A program made the translations under genes and the position numbers. A stretch of 25,079 bases of DNA from Promethearchaeota archaeon (lineage in GTDB: Archaea > Asgardarchaeota > Lokiarchaeia > Sigynarchaeales > SOKP01). Below the pieces are notes generated by a model. It saw only the letters and a program-made list of their open reading frames with translations. It ran no database searches and was not told the DNA's origin. Shown here piece after piece: positions 1 to 6,944 of the stretch; position 1 is the first letter of the stretch, and each line of letters opens with the position of its first letter. The stretch covers positions 1 to 25,079 of the forward strand of contig JAGXOB010000014.1 in the NCBI GenBank assembly GCA_019894735.1, given 5' to 3'.

Positions 1-1592
1 AGTATACGACCAAATAGCTATTAGGTATTACTTGTGTTAAACCATTTCCTGTTGGGTTGCCTCCTGTTCCAAAAAATTTACTATGTTCCCAGAGAAAGTG
101 ATGAACACCCATTTCTGAGATTGTTAAAGGGAGAATATATTGGTCATCATTTGGATCGTTAATATCAATCGTATCTCCGACCCAAGAAAAAAGCGTACCG
201 TATATATTGTTTTCAAAGAAATCAGCCCATTTAACTCTAGTTGGATCAATTTCCATATTAGTAATTTCTGGATTTAAACTGGTAGCTCTAGTAGAATTAG
301 GCCTTACAGCTAAATTATAATCTCTTACACCATTTCCCCATCCAGAAGTGTTAAACCGCCATAATTGATCTAAAATATCCCATTGTATATTCTCATCGTT
401 ATAACTAGAATCCTCAAATAAAGAGGAATCTTGTATTAGAGTCATAAAGGTGAGGTGAACGATATTAAAAAAAGCGTTTCGATGATATCTCAAGAAACTG
501 TAAAAGCCTTCTTCAAACCTCTTAATGTAATGATGTTGTAAAAGTGGATTATCTTCTAACATTATCAACGCAAATTCCACGTCCATACTAAAAGCAAGGG
601 CATAAGTATCGTACGCTGTGTTGCTTACTGAGCCCATATGGCCATTGTGCATTGACATTAGTTTTGTTGCTGCGTAATTATAAAGAGGATCGTATACTTC
701 TGGATACGCTGTAGCTCCAATGCGAAGTAGTGCTAGTTGCCATATACTTTCTCCTAATATTGGATTTAAATCCGATCCTACCGGTTCTCCGTTTCCACCT
801 AATACTAACCAGTTAGTTTTACGAAAACCTTCGATCATTTGTGCTGTTAATAATTTAATTCTTTCAACGCACCATCGACTATCTTCGTTAGCTTCAGGAT
901 CAATAAATCTTAAAACACTTGCGAATCCTAAGTAGTACCCAGCTAACTCGTCACGGGATGTATGTAGCCTTACTCTCCAATTGCTATAAGGACCCGTTCC
1001 ATTGAAGTGACGGGGGTGGGGATCGAACAACCATTGGTGATATTTTCGATTTTCTGGAGCAGAAACAAACCTTGCCGGCATTCCGGGATAATCTGGTCCA
1101 ATACCTCCGTTAGGAGCAGCAAGCATGTTAGTAAAACCAGAAACGCAGTTTTTTACCATCCGTGTTGCATTTTCTAATTCGGCTAAATCACTATTATCTA
1201 GGGCATATTTATAACGTAAACATTGAGAAGCAAGAGTATAACCTAAATGGAGATTTCCGTTATCAGTTCCAAGATAATCCTGAACTTCACTATAAGAATC
1301 ATTAGTAAATGTAACATCAATACTAATGTTCGTAGGAATATGCCATTTTTCTAACTGATAATCGTATTTATCTGCCATTTGGTCTAAATATGTTTGATTT
1401 CCAATGATATGATTTAAAGGAGTGAAATAAGTGGTATTTGGAGGGTCAAGATTTAAACTGAGTGAAGCCAAATCGTCAAGAATATAAAGACCAAAACCTA
1501 TATAACCGAAAAAACTAATAACTGGAATAGAAAATAAAATTGCTATAACAATATTTTTTTTTTAAAAGGTTCTTTCTAGTTCTTATTCGCAT
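1..1592 (-). CDS. Secreted or membrane-anchored glycoprotein-like protein, truncated at window edge, apparent frameshift
   Basis: An uninterrupted minus-strand frame runs from the window edge to about 1561 (some 520 codons) with no stop; the C-terminus lies outside. The frame has no start of its own: an in-frame TAA precedes it, inside a run of 10 A (minus strand; 1554-1563). Removing one A joins it to an ATG at 1590-1592, giving a basic N-terminus (MRIRTRKNLLKK) followed by a hydrophobic segment (IVIAILFSIPVISFFGYIGF), an ideal signal peptide or membrane anchor. The rest is soluble and carries at least eight N-x-S/T sequons (NTT, NQT, NIS, NDS, NAT, NGT, NTS, NST), as expected of an archaeal surface protein. 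Repeated helical stretches rich in aromatic and Gly residues faintly resemble (alpha/alpha)-toroid glycosidase-like domains; this is a weak impression and I do not assign a family. A TATA-like element lies 27 bases upstream of the ATG. Confidence 0.72.
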
Positions 1593-1611
1593 TTAAACCA
1601 CTTTTAATTAA

Positions 1612-1625
1612 CTATTAAATTATAA
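1612..1625 (-). promoter_or_regulatory. TATA-like element for the secreted-protein gene
   Basis: On the minus strand this reads TTATAATTTAATAG, centred about 27 bases before the ATG at 1592. That is the spacing expected for an archaeal box A driving a leaderless or nearly leaderless transcript. The region is AT-rich throughout, so chance matches are common. Confidence 0.35.
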
Positions 1626-1670
1626 TTTCTTAATTTTTATGCTATGTAATTAATTTTGCTTTTTATCTAT

Positions 1671-2414
1671 TTAAATTTTTAATAGTTGGAGCCATGATGA
1701 ATCGTTTTTTAATTGCTCATATTTTTTTTTTGCTCCAATATCCCCTTTAAATTGATTTTTTTCCATCTTAATTACTCTAACTTTCCAATTTCGTTCTTTT
1801 ATCCCATTTAATAGAGCGTTAGGAACTTCTATCTCGCCTCTTTTAGAAGGTGAAAGCGTTTTTAGTACACCAAAAATTTCCTTAGAAAAAATGAATACCC
1901 CACAATTGTTTAAATTTGTTTTTGAAGTCCCTCGTGGGGGCTTTTCAATTATATCTTTTAAAATAAAATCATCACAATAAATTGCGGCACCTAAGTAAGG
2001 GTCTTCTGTGTAATTTGCTACTAAAATAAAATCACGATTCTCATTTTGGTATATATCATACACGGTTTTATAAATTTCGTAAGGAACCAAAGTATCTCCC
2101 CATGTTAGAAAGAAATGTCTATTAGGAATGGATTTTTCGCAAAGCAATAAAGCCCCTCCTGTTCCATTTAATTCTTTTTGTTCTAAATATTCAATATTTA
2201 CGTTCCATTTTTTACCAGTTTTAAAATAATCCATAATTTGCTCCTTCCGATATCCTACAACTAATATAATATCACGAAAACCAGCATAACTCATTCCATT
2301 TATGATGTATTCTAGAAAAGGTTTACTATGAAGTTGTAACATTGTTTTTTGGATTTTATCAGTATAAGGTTTTAACCTTTTTCCGAGGCCAGCGCACAAA
2401 ATTATGGCTTTCAA
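1671..2414 (-). CDS. Sugar-phosphate nucleotidyltransferase (GT-A fold)
   Basis: 247 aa. It probably transfers a nucleotide from an NTP to a sugar 1-phosphate, making an NDP-sugar in the cytoplasm. The N-terminus shows the family's nucleotide-binding loop (AIILCAGLGKRLKPYTD, followed by K-T-M) typical of the RmlA/GMP-GDP-mannose/HddC superfamily. There is a TWGDT segment near residue 106 whose Asp should bind metal, an EKP motif near residue 158, and a C-terminal GDIG near residue 225 carrying the second metal-ligand Asp. The left-handed beta-helix of longer members is absent; the length fits the short single-domain type. The start is TTG, which puts the loop at the very N-terminus and overlaps the TGA stop of the upstream GHMP kinase (shared TTGA), implying translational coupling. 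Kinase plus nucleotidyltransferase is the normal arrangement for salvage or activation of a free sugar. The exact sugar and nucleotide cannot be told from sequence. Confidence 0.85.
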   Translation of the reverse strand: MKAIILCAGLGKRLKPYTDKIQKTMLQLHSKPFLEYIINGMSYAGFRDIILVVGYRKEQIMDYFKTGKKWNVNIEYLEQKELNGTGGALLLCEKSIPNRHFFLTWGDTLVPYEIYKTVYDIYQNENRDFILVANYTEDPYLGAAIYCDDFILKDIIEKPPRGTSKTNLNNCGVFIFSKEIFGVLKTLSPSKRGEIEVPNALLNGIKERNWKVRVIKMEKNQFKGDIGAKKKYEQLKNDSSWLQLLKI

Positions 2415-3514
2415 TATTTTTCAACCCCACTGCTAGTTTCTACGATATAGGCTTCTCCACCTGCCTCTTCAATTGCGTTCTTAATTAAATGTTCTCTATT
2501 AGGTAAAAAAGCAAACATTGTTCCACCAAATCCTGAACCGTTAATTTTCCCCCCTAACGCTCCTGATTTTAAACAATTTCTGATCATTCTATTAATTTTC
2601 TCAGTAGATATCTGTATATTTTCATTTAATTGTTGTTGATGAAGGTTTAAAAGATTCCCGAGTTCTTGGTAAAAACCAGTATTGACATTCAGTTTCTTTT
2701 TTTTAGTTATTAAGGAATATTGCTTATCGATTAATTTTTTTGCATTATACGTAATATCTCGATTAATAATATTACCTACAATCTTTTGTTTATACTCCTT
2801 TTTTAAATTGACTAAGTATGGCTCAATTTCTTCTAATTTTGTGGAAAATTGATTGAAATCTGGCATGGCTTCATGTAGTATTTTAAACGCCTTTAATGTC
2901 GCATTTTTCGTTTTCAGTAAATCTTCCACAGTGAGTTTCTTTTCCTTAGAGTTTCCTAACACGAATCCTTTAAATATTAAGTTATATACAAACAAATTAG
3001 GTTTTGGGATTTCGGGTTTTAAAAAGATCAGGTTACCGAAGACAGAGTTGAAATGATCCATCATGCCTCCTCCTTCTTTAAATTCCTTTACTTCTGTATT
3101 GTAACCCTCTAGGGCTATTTGAAAGGAGTCTAGTTCTTTGCCACTTATTAAATTTAAAAAATATAACCAAGCAATAACTAAAGCAGAAGAACTAGCAACG
3201 CCTGCATTTATTGGTATGTCGCCGGTGATTTTAATTTTATATCCTTTTTCAAACTTGCAGTTTCTCCGAACGAACTGATTGTACCCACTTACTAAATAGT
3301 CTCGATTTGATGTATATTCTAATTCCCCTGTATTTAGTGGAATCTCTATGTGGGTATCAATATCTGGTTGATTGATTAAGAATTTTGGATCTGAAATTCT
3401 TTCTGCTTGTAAGTAGATATATTTAGATATCGCCATAGAGATAATTGGATAATTTAAATAGTCTTGATGTTCACCAAAGAGGCAGATTCTTCCCGGAGCC
3501 TTTATTTTTATCAT
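2411..3514 (-). CDS. GHMP-family sugar kinase, galactokinase-like
   Basis: 367 aa, close to galactokinase length. All three GHMP motifs are visible. Residues 8-20 (GRICLFGEHQDYL) match the galactokinase signature with Glu and His in GEH and the sugar-contacting Asp. Residues 101-110 (PINAGVASSS) form the phosphate-binding loop. A C-terminal GGKINGSGFGGTMFAF is motif 3. MMDHFNSVFG near residues 151-160 supplies the likely catalytic Asp153, at the place of the galactokinase M-D-Q segment. Its stop overlaps the start of the nucleotidyltransferase gene, so the two probably make and then activate one sugar 1-phosphate. The substrate could be galactose, a uronic acid, or a heptose 7-phosphate (HddA-like); I cannot separate these by eye. 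Confidence 0.83.
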   Translation of the reverse strand: MIKIKAPGRICLFGEHQDYLNYPIISMAISKYIYLQAERISDPKFLINQPDIDTHIEIPLNTGELEYTSNRDYLVSGYNQFVRRNCKFEKGYKIKITGDIPINAGVASSSALVIAWLYFLNLISGKELDSFQIALEGYNTEVKEFKEGGGMMDHFNSVFGNLIFLKPEIPKPNLFVYNLIFKGFVLGNSKEKKLTVEDLLKTKNATLKAFKILHEAMPDFNQFSTKLEEIEPYLVNLKKEYKQKIVGNIINRDITYNAKKLIDKQYSLITKKKKLNVNTGFYQELGNLLNLHQQQLNENIQISTEKINRMIRNCLKSGALGGKINGSGFGGTMFAFLPNREHLIKNAIEEAGGEAYIVETSSGVEKY

Positions 3515-3731
3515 TTTTTTCTTATTTATTAGCGTTAAAACATTAGTACTTCATTTCTAATCAATTTATAAAGATTTTTATAATTAAATAGAACTTATTG
3601 TATGATTATGATAATACAAGGATATTACTTTTTTTTTTCTTTTTTGGTTGTTAGATTTTATTGAAGCGTTAAGTGATGATTTTTTATAAAAATAATATGA
3701 ATATCTAAATAATGTTTGATGAGTTTAATCA
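3515..3731. promoter_or_regulatory. Divergent promoter region
   Basis: A 217-base AT-rich gap between divergent genes. On the plus strand TTTATAAAAATAAT (3683-3696) is a good TATA-like match about 44 bases before the ATG at 3732, which would leave a leader of roughly 17 bases. On the minus strand, TTTATAAAT near 3564-3572 sits about 50 bases before the kinase ATG at 3514. A run of 10 T (3629-3638) lies between the two. No small gene was recognised. Confidence 0.4.
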
Positions 3732-4484
3732 ATGATACATGATTTCCTAATAATTAAAGACGGTTTACCACTGCTATTTAAGAATTTTTCTATAGCTAAA
3801 AACATTTTTTCAGAATCAGATTCATTGATAATGGTTTCTGGGTTTTTTTCCGCTTTAAACTCGTTTTCTGACTCATTTGAAGATTTAGGGACGATTAGTG
3901 AATTGAAATTATCTAACAATGAATTAAAATTATCCTTCTTAAAGGATTCAAGTATTCCTAATTTAATTTACATTGCCACATACGATGAAAAATCTAAACC
4001 GATTAATGTTCTAAGGATTTTGAGAAAACTTTCTCGTACTTTTTTACAGAAATTTAGTATCGATGATATTGTAAATTGGAAAGGCAATGTTGATGCTTTT
4101 ACATCTTTCAATGATATCTTAACAGCTTTTGTAGAAGAAGAATTAAAAGAGAGCGATACAGGATTTAAGGAACGAGTCGTAGCATTATTTAAGTGTGTAG
4201 AAGAAAAAATCAATGAAGAAACAAATTTATTAACGCTAAAAAGTAAGTTAATTCCTCCACCTAACTTACCTAATTATTGTAATCAAATTCCTCGCTTTAC
4301 TTCTCTTAAGAAAATAAATCCCAAATATTATCTAACAGGTGAAACCTCCCACAAAGTTTTTTATCAAATTGACGGGAAGAAATCCATCAGACAAATTACC
4401 GAAAGTTTAGATTTAAAGCATGTGCAAGTTTACAATATCTGTAAGAACCTCATTAAACTTGGCTTAATCCATAGATTAACCTAA
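3732..4484 (+). CDS. Longin-like domain protein with C-terminal winged helix (Asgard type)
   Basis: 250 aa, soluble, no signal peptide. The N-terminal 110 or so residues begin with a strand and turn (HDFLIIKDGLPLLFKNF), then a helix (LIMVSGFFSALNSFSDSF) and alternating strands (SELKLSNNELKLSFL, NLIYIATYDE), ending in a long helix. This order resembles longin-like domains that are abundant in Asgard archaea and in eukaryotic trafficking proteins. Longin and roadblock folds commonly bind or regulate small GTPases; the link to the GTPase at 11667-12197 is only inference. The last 50 residues (SHKVFYQIDGKKSIRQITES and on to the end) look like a winged helix with a typical recognition helix. The gene stands alone, facing away from one GHMP kinase and ending 7 bases from the convergent second one. 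The fold call is by eye and could be confirmed only by profile search. Confidence 0.6.
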   Translation: MIHDFLIIKDGLPLLFKNFSIAKNIFSESDSLIMVSGFFSALNSFSDSFEDLGTISELKLSNNELKLSFLKDSSIPNLIYIATYDEKSKPINVLRILRKLSRTFLQKFSIDDIVNWKGNVDAFTSFNDILTAFVEEELKESDTGFKERVVALFKCVEEKINEETNLLTLKSKLIPPPNLPNYCNQIPRFTSLKKINPKYYLTGETSHKVFYQIDGKKSIRQITESLDLKHVQVYNICKNLIKLGLIHRLT

Positions 4485-4491
4485 TTTAATG

Positions 4492-5436
4492 TCAGTAATT
4501 ATAAATATCAAAAATCCAAGCTCGTCCTCCTGCTTTTTCAATAGCTCGAGCAACATCTTTTTCTTTTCCAGGAGCAATTGCAAGCATACAACCTCCGCCA
4601 CCAGCACCCATTTGTTTTGCCCCAAGAGCACCAGCATTCTTAGACACCAAACATAATTTGAGAATTTTATCAGTTGCGGCACCAAGAATAACTTCTTGCT
4701 TCTGTTGTATGTCCATAAGTTCTCCAAGTTTTGAAAAATCTTCTGTCAATAATGCTTTTTTTCCTTGATAAACGCAATTTTCAATCACTTTAAACGCTTC
4801 TAATGTTTCAATATCTTTCTCTTTAATTCTTTTTTTAATCCGATTTAATATTGATGCTGCTTTTCTTTCCTCCATCGAATCTCCTACAACAATAGGAAGA
4901 TAATTGACTTCTAACTGTTCAACTTTAGGATTTTCGTTAGTATAAATAAAAGTTATCCCCCCATGAGCGATGCTATATTGATCCATTCTTCCGCATTGTA
5001 TTCCTAAATCGTTGTTTTCGCCTAGATACGCAAGTTCAGCAATTTCATTATTAGAAAGATTTAAAGAAAAAGCTTCGCTCATTATTTTCAAAAAACCTAC
5101 TGATAATGCTGCCGATGTAGATAACCCCACGCCAATTGGAATATCAGATTCAACTTCAAGATAAAATCCATGAGTAATTTTATTTTTTATCCTTTCATAC
5201 AAAACGCTCCAATAAGCTAGATCTATATTTCTTGGAGGTGAATCTCGTAAATTGAACTTAATTCTTTCATTGGTATCACGGCTATAGAATTTAATTGTAT
5301 CATCGGACCGTGATTTGTAATAAAACTTCATCATTAAGTTAATAGCCATAGCTATGACTGGTTTTCCTAATAAATCTACTTTATCTCCAATAATACAGAT
5401 ACGTCCTGGAACTGTAAGCATTATATTTTCTTTCAT
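4492..5436 (-). CDS. GHMP-family kinase, diverged (mevalonate kinase- or galactokinase-like)
   Basis: 314 aa, the usual length of archaeal mevalonate kinase. Motif 2 (PIGVGLSTSAA, residues 100-110) and a glycine-rich motif 3 (GALGAKQMGAGGGGCMLAI, near residues 268-286) are intact and the latter reads very like mevalonate kinase, as does the preceding segment around LGELMDIQQKQ. The central GRMDQYSIAHGG (residues 149-160), with probable catalytic Asp152, is instead closer to galactokinase and sugar kinases. In motif 1 the usual GEH is GDK (residues 17-19), a change at normally conserved positions. An ATP-dependent small-molecule kinase is safe; mevalonate would fit archaeal isoprenoid synthesis, a sugar would fit the kinase pair at 1671-3514. 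The first ATG gives a five-residue lead-in; Met6 is an alternative start. Confidence 0.75.
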   Translation of the reverse strand: MKENIMLTVPGRICIIGDKVDLLGKPVIAMAINLMMKFYYKSRSDDTIKFYSRDTNERIKFNLRDSPPRNIDLAYWSVLYERIKNKITHGFYLEVESDIPIGVGLSTSAALSVGFLKIMSEAFSLNLSNNEIAELAYLGENNDLGIQCGRMDQYSIAHGGITFIYTNENPKVEQLEVNYLPIVVGDSMEERKAASILNRIKKRIKEKDIETLEAFKVIENCVYQGKKALLTEDFSKLGELMDIQQKQEVILGAATDKILKLCLVSKNAGALGAKQMGAGGGGCMLAIAPGKEKDVARAIEKAGGRAWIFDIYNY

Positions 5437-5458
5437 TTTTAAGTTATAATCAATTTTA

Positions 5459-5470
5459 ACTATTTATGAA
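5459..5470 (-). promoter_or_regulatory. TATA-like element for the second GHMP kinase
   Basis: The minus strand reads CATAAATAGT here, centred about 28 bases before the ATG at 5436, a spacing that predicts a leaderless transcript. Confidence 0.4.
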
Positions 5471-5526
5471 TAGGATTTTCCAAATATTCATAAATTTAAC
5501 AATAATTAGGATATAGAATTATACAG

Positions 5527-5832
5527 TTATCCTTGAATCCTTTTTTGGTGCTGTTTTTTTCTTTTCTTTTCTTTTTCTTTGATTTCTTCTTCCAATTGTT
5601 TTAATCCGGCTTCATCTTTTCCCTCGAATTTGAAAATTCCAACGAGTTTACTTTCTTCTTTATCTCCCGACTTACTTATTTTTTCAAAAGATATTATAAC
5701 GGGATTACCTTGCTCTAAGGCTAGATTGAGGAAATTTATAAAACCATAATGCTTACTCGGAGCAATATTGAATTTAATTGATATTTCTTTTTTATTTTTA
5801 GTTGATGTTTTCAGTACAAGTCTTAATTTCAA
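5527..5832 (-). CDS. Small conserved-looking protein of unknown function (full-length copy)
   Basis: 101 aa, not recognised. Residues 1-70 look like a compact alpha/beta domain: an opening strand (MKLRLVLKT), a second strand (ISIKFNIAPS), a helix (GFINFLNLALEQ), then two more strands around NPVIISFEKIS and KLVGIFKF. The final 30 residues are a highly charged helix or coiled coil rich in Lys and Glu. The start is TTG; the in-frame TGA just upstream rules out anything longer. A nearly identical but shortened copy lies directly upstream at 5880-6089. A TATA-like stretch (minus strand, about 5860-5872) lies 28 to 40 bases ahead of the TTG. There is no clue to function in the neighbours. Confidence 0.65.
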   Translation of the reverse strand: MKLRLVLKTSTKNKKEISIKFNIAPSKHYGFINFLNLALEQGNPVIISFEKISKSGDKEESKLVGIFKFEGKDEAGLKQLEEEIKEKEKKRKKQHQKRIQG

Positions 5833-5883
5833 TAAAATTCACGCAACATATTTTTTCTTGTATAATTTTATAACGAAATTTAA
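5627..5883. repeat. Tandem duplication unit, copy A
   Basis: This stretch and 5884-6144 are direct repeats offset by 257 bases at one end and 259 at the other. The unit contains the first 70 or so codons of the small gene plus its upstream region (including the shared AATAAAATTCACGCAACATA). Both junctions carry an AATTT/AAATTT microhomology. Confidence 0.85.
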
Positions 5884-6089
5884 AATTTGAAAGTTCCAAC
5901 GATTTTACTTTCTTCTTTATCTCCCGACTTACTTATTTTTTCAAAAGATATTATAACGGGATTGCCTTGCTCTAACGCTAGATTGATGAAATTTATAAAA
6001 CCATAATGCTTACTTGGAGCAATATTGAATTTAATTGAGACTTCCTTCTCTTTTTTGGTTAATGTTTTCAGTATAAGTCGTAATTTCAA
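5880..6089 (-). CDS. Shortened tandem duplicate of the small unknown protein
   Basis: 69 aa. It matches residues 1-69 of the 101-aa protein at 61 of 69 positions; most differences are conservative (Val/Ile, Leu/Ile, Ile/Val). After KF the frame runs straight into the region upstream of the other copy and meets a TAA, so the charged C-terminal helix is missing. The start is the same TTG. The alpha/beta core seems complete, so a functional truncated paralogue is possible; alternatively it is a decaying fragment. Its TATA-like region is weaker than that of the full-length copy (runs of A where the other has TTATAAAATTATAC). Confidence 0.55.
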   Translation of the reverse strand: MKLRLILKTLTKKEKEVSIKFNIAPSKHYGFINFINLALEQGNPVIISFEKISKSGDKEESKIVGTFKF

Positions 6090-6144
6090 TAAAATTCACG
6101 CAACATATTTTTTCTTGAATAATTTTTTAAAATGAAATTTAAAA
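5884..6144. repeat. Tandem duplication unit, copy B
   Basis: Second copy of the unit described for 5627-5883, about 90 percent alike by eye, holding the shortened gene and its upstream region. Confidence 0.85.
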
Positions 6145-6207
6145 TTACTACATTAAAAAAATTATATATGGTATAATTAAGTATTATATATAAATAAAAA
6201 GAATTTC

Positions 6208-6279
6208 ATGATATCAGAAAGTCTACAAACCTTTACTGGTATAAATAGTTTTAAAGAAAGATTTGGAAAGATATATTAA
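6208..6279 (+). CDS. Possible 23-residue small protein
   Basis: An ATG begins a 23-codon frame (MISESLQTFTGINSFKERFG then KIY) ending in TAA, in the gap before the CDP-alcohol phosphatidyltransferase gene. TATA-rich sequence (6163-6195) precedes it. Composition is protein-like for so AT-rich a gap, but with no homologue or ribosome-binding site visible it could be chance or simply leader sequence of the next gene. Confidence 0.15.
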   Translation: MISESLQTFTGINSFKERFGKIY

Positions 6280-6312
6280 AAACAACCATAAATTAAAGGG
6301 AATATAAAAGTT

Positions 6313-6936
6313 ATGGCGTCAAAATTTAGACTTCGTAGAATTTTCAAACCTTTAGTCAAATCAGTAGCTAAAATTTTAAGTAAAATTGGTGTAAGTCCAA
6401 ATCTTGCTACTTTTATAATGCTCAGTTTTTCAATTTTTAGTTTTGTTGCACTTGTCTGTTTTTCTAATTTATTTCTATTCTCAATCCTCGTCTTCATTAC
6501 TGGTTTTTTTGACGGAGTAGATGGAGCAATCGCTAGAATTAAGGAAAGGGCAACATTATTTGGGGGGTTTTTTGATTCAGTAATGGATAGAATGAGTGAA
6601 TTTATAATTTTCTTTGCGCTTTTATTTTATAGTTGGAATAATTTATTATGGGGAATCATTGATATGAAGTTAATTATATTCGTATCATTATTTAGTTCTA
6701 TAATGATTAGTTATTTAAGATCAAGGGCAGAGGTTTTCTTTAAAGGAGATTTCGATATTGGTTTAATGGCGCGTTCTGAAAGGCTATTTTATTTAGTTAT
6801 TACGATGATGATAGCATATTTTATTGGATATGTCAACGAATTTTTATTTATTTTTATGCTCTTGGTGGTAGCTACAGCATTCTTCAGATATTTTAAAATT
6901 GCAAAATTACTACGGGCTTACGAAAAAGAAAATTAG
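6313..6936 (+). CDS. CDP-alcohol phosphatidyltransferase, probably archaetidylinositol-phosphate synthase-like
   Basis: 207 aa integral membrane enzyme of polar-lipid synthesis: it displaces CMP from a CDP-activated lipid with an alcohol head group. The full family motif is present with exact spacing: Asp67, Asp70-Gly71, Ala74-Arg75, Gly84, Asp88 and Asp92 (D-x2-DG-x2-AR-x8-G-x3-D-x3-D). An amphipathic N-terminus ending in GVSPNLATF leads into about six membrane segments. The size and the PN-x-x-T lead-in fit the archaetidylinositol-phosphate or archaetidylglycerol-phosphate synthase branches; the first is my preference, since inositol-phosphate head groups are usual in archaea. Choline- or serine-type head groups cannot be excluded. 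It is alone on its strand and its end faces ribK, 8 bases away. TATA-like candidates lie at 6239-6248 and 6183-6200. Confidence 0.82.
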   Translation: MASKFRLRRIFKPLVKSVAKILSKIGVSPNLATFIMLSFSIFSFVALVCFSNLFLFSILVFITGFFDGVDGAIARIKERATLFGGFFDSVMDRMSEFIIFFALLFYSWNNLLWGIIDMKLIIFVSLFSSIMISYLRSRAEVFFKGDFDIGLMARSERLFYLVITMMIAYFIGYVNEFLFIFMLLVVATAFFRYFKIAKLLRAYEKEN

Positions 6937-6944
6937 CGGTTAGT

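Noticed and set aside
720..935. Plus-strand 71-codon frame
   Set aside because: It lies inside the long open minus-strand frame of the secreted protein, which has a convincing signal sequence and sequons; the plus-strand product is low-complexity.
2853..3056. Plus-strand 67-codon frame
   Set aside because: Antisense to the galactokinase-like gene, whose motifs are complete; no support of its own.
3629..3638. Run of 10 T as a terminator
   Set aside because: No plus-strand gene lies upstream for it to terminate; it sits between divergent promoters.
4476..4727. Minus-strand 83-codon frame
   Set aside because: Overlaps the second GHMP kinase in another frame, over its conserved motif 3.
5829..5849. 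Six-codon upstream frame (MLREFY) whose TGA overlaps the TTG start of the small gene, also present in the tandem copy
   Set aside because: The nearby TATA-like element predicts transcription starting within it, and its presence in both copies is explained by the duplication.
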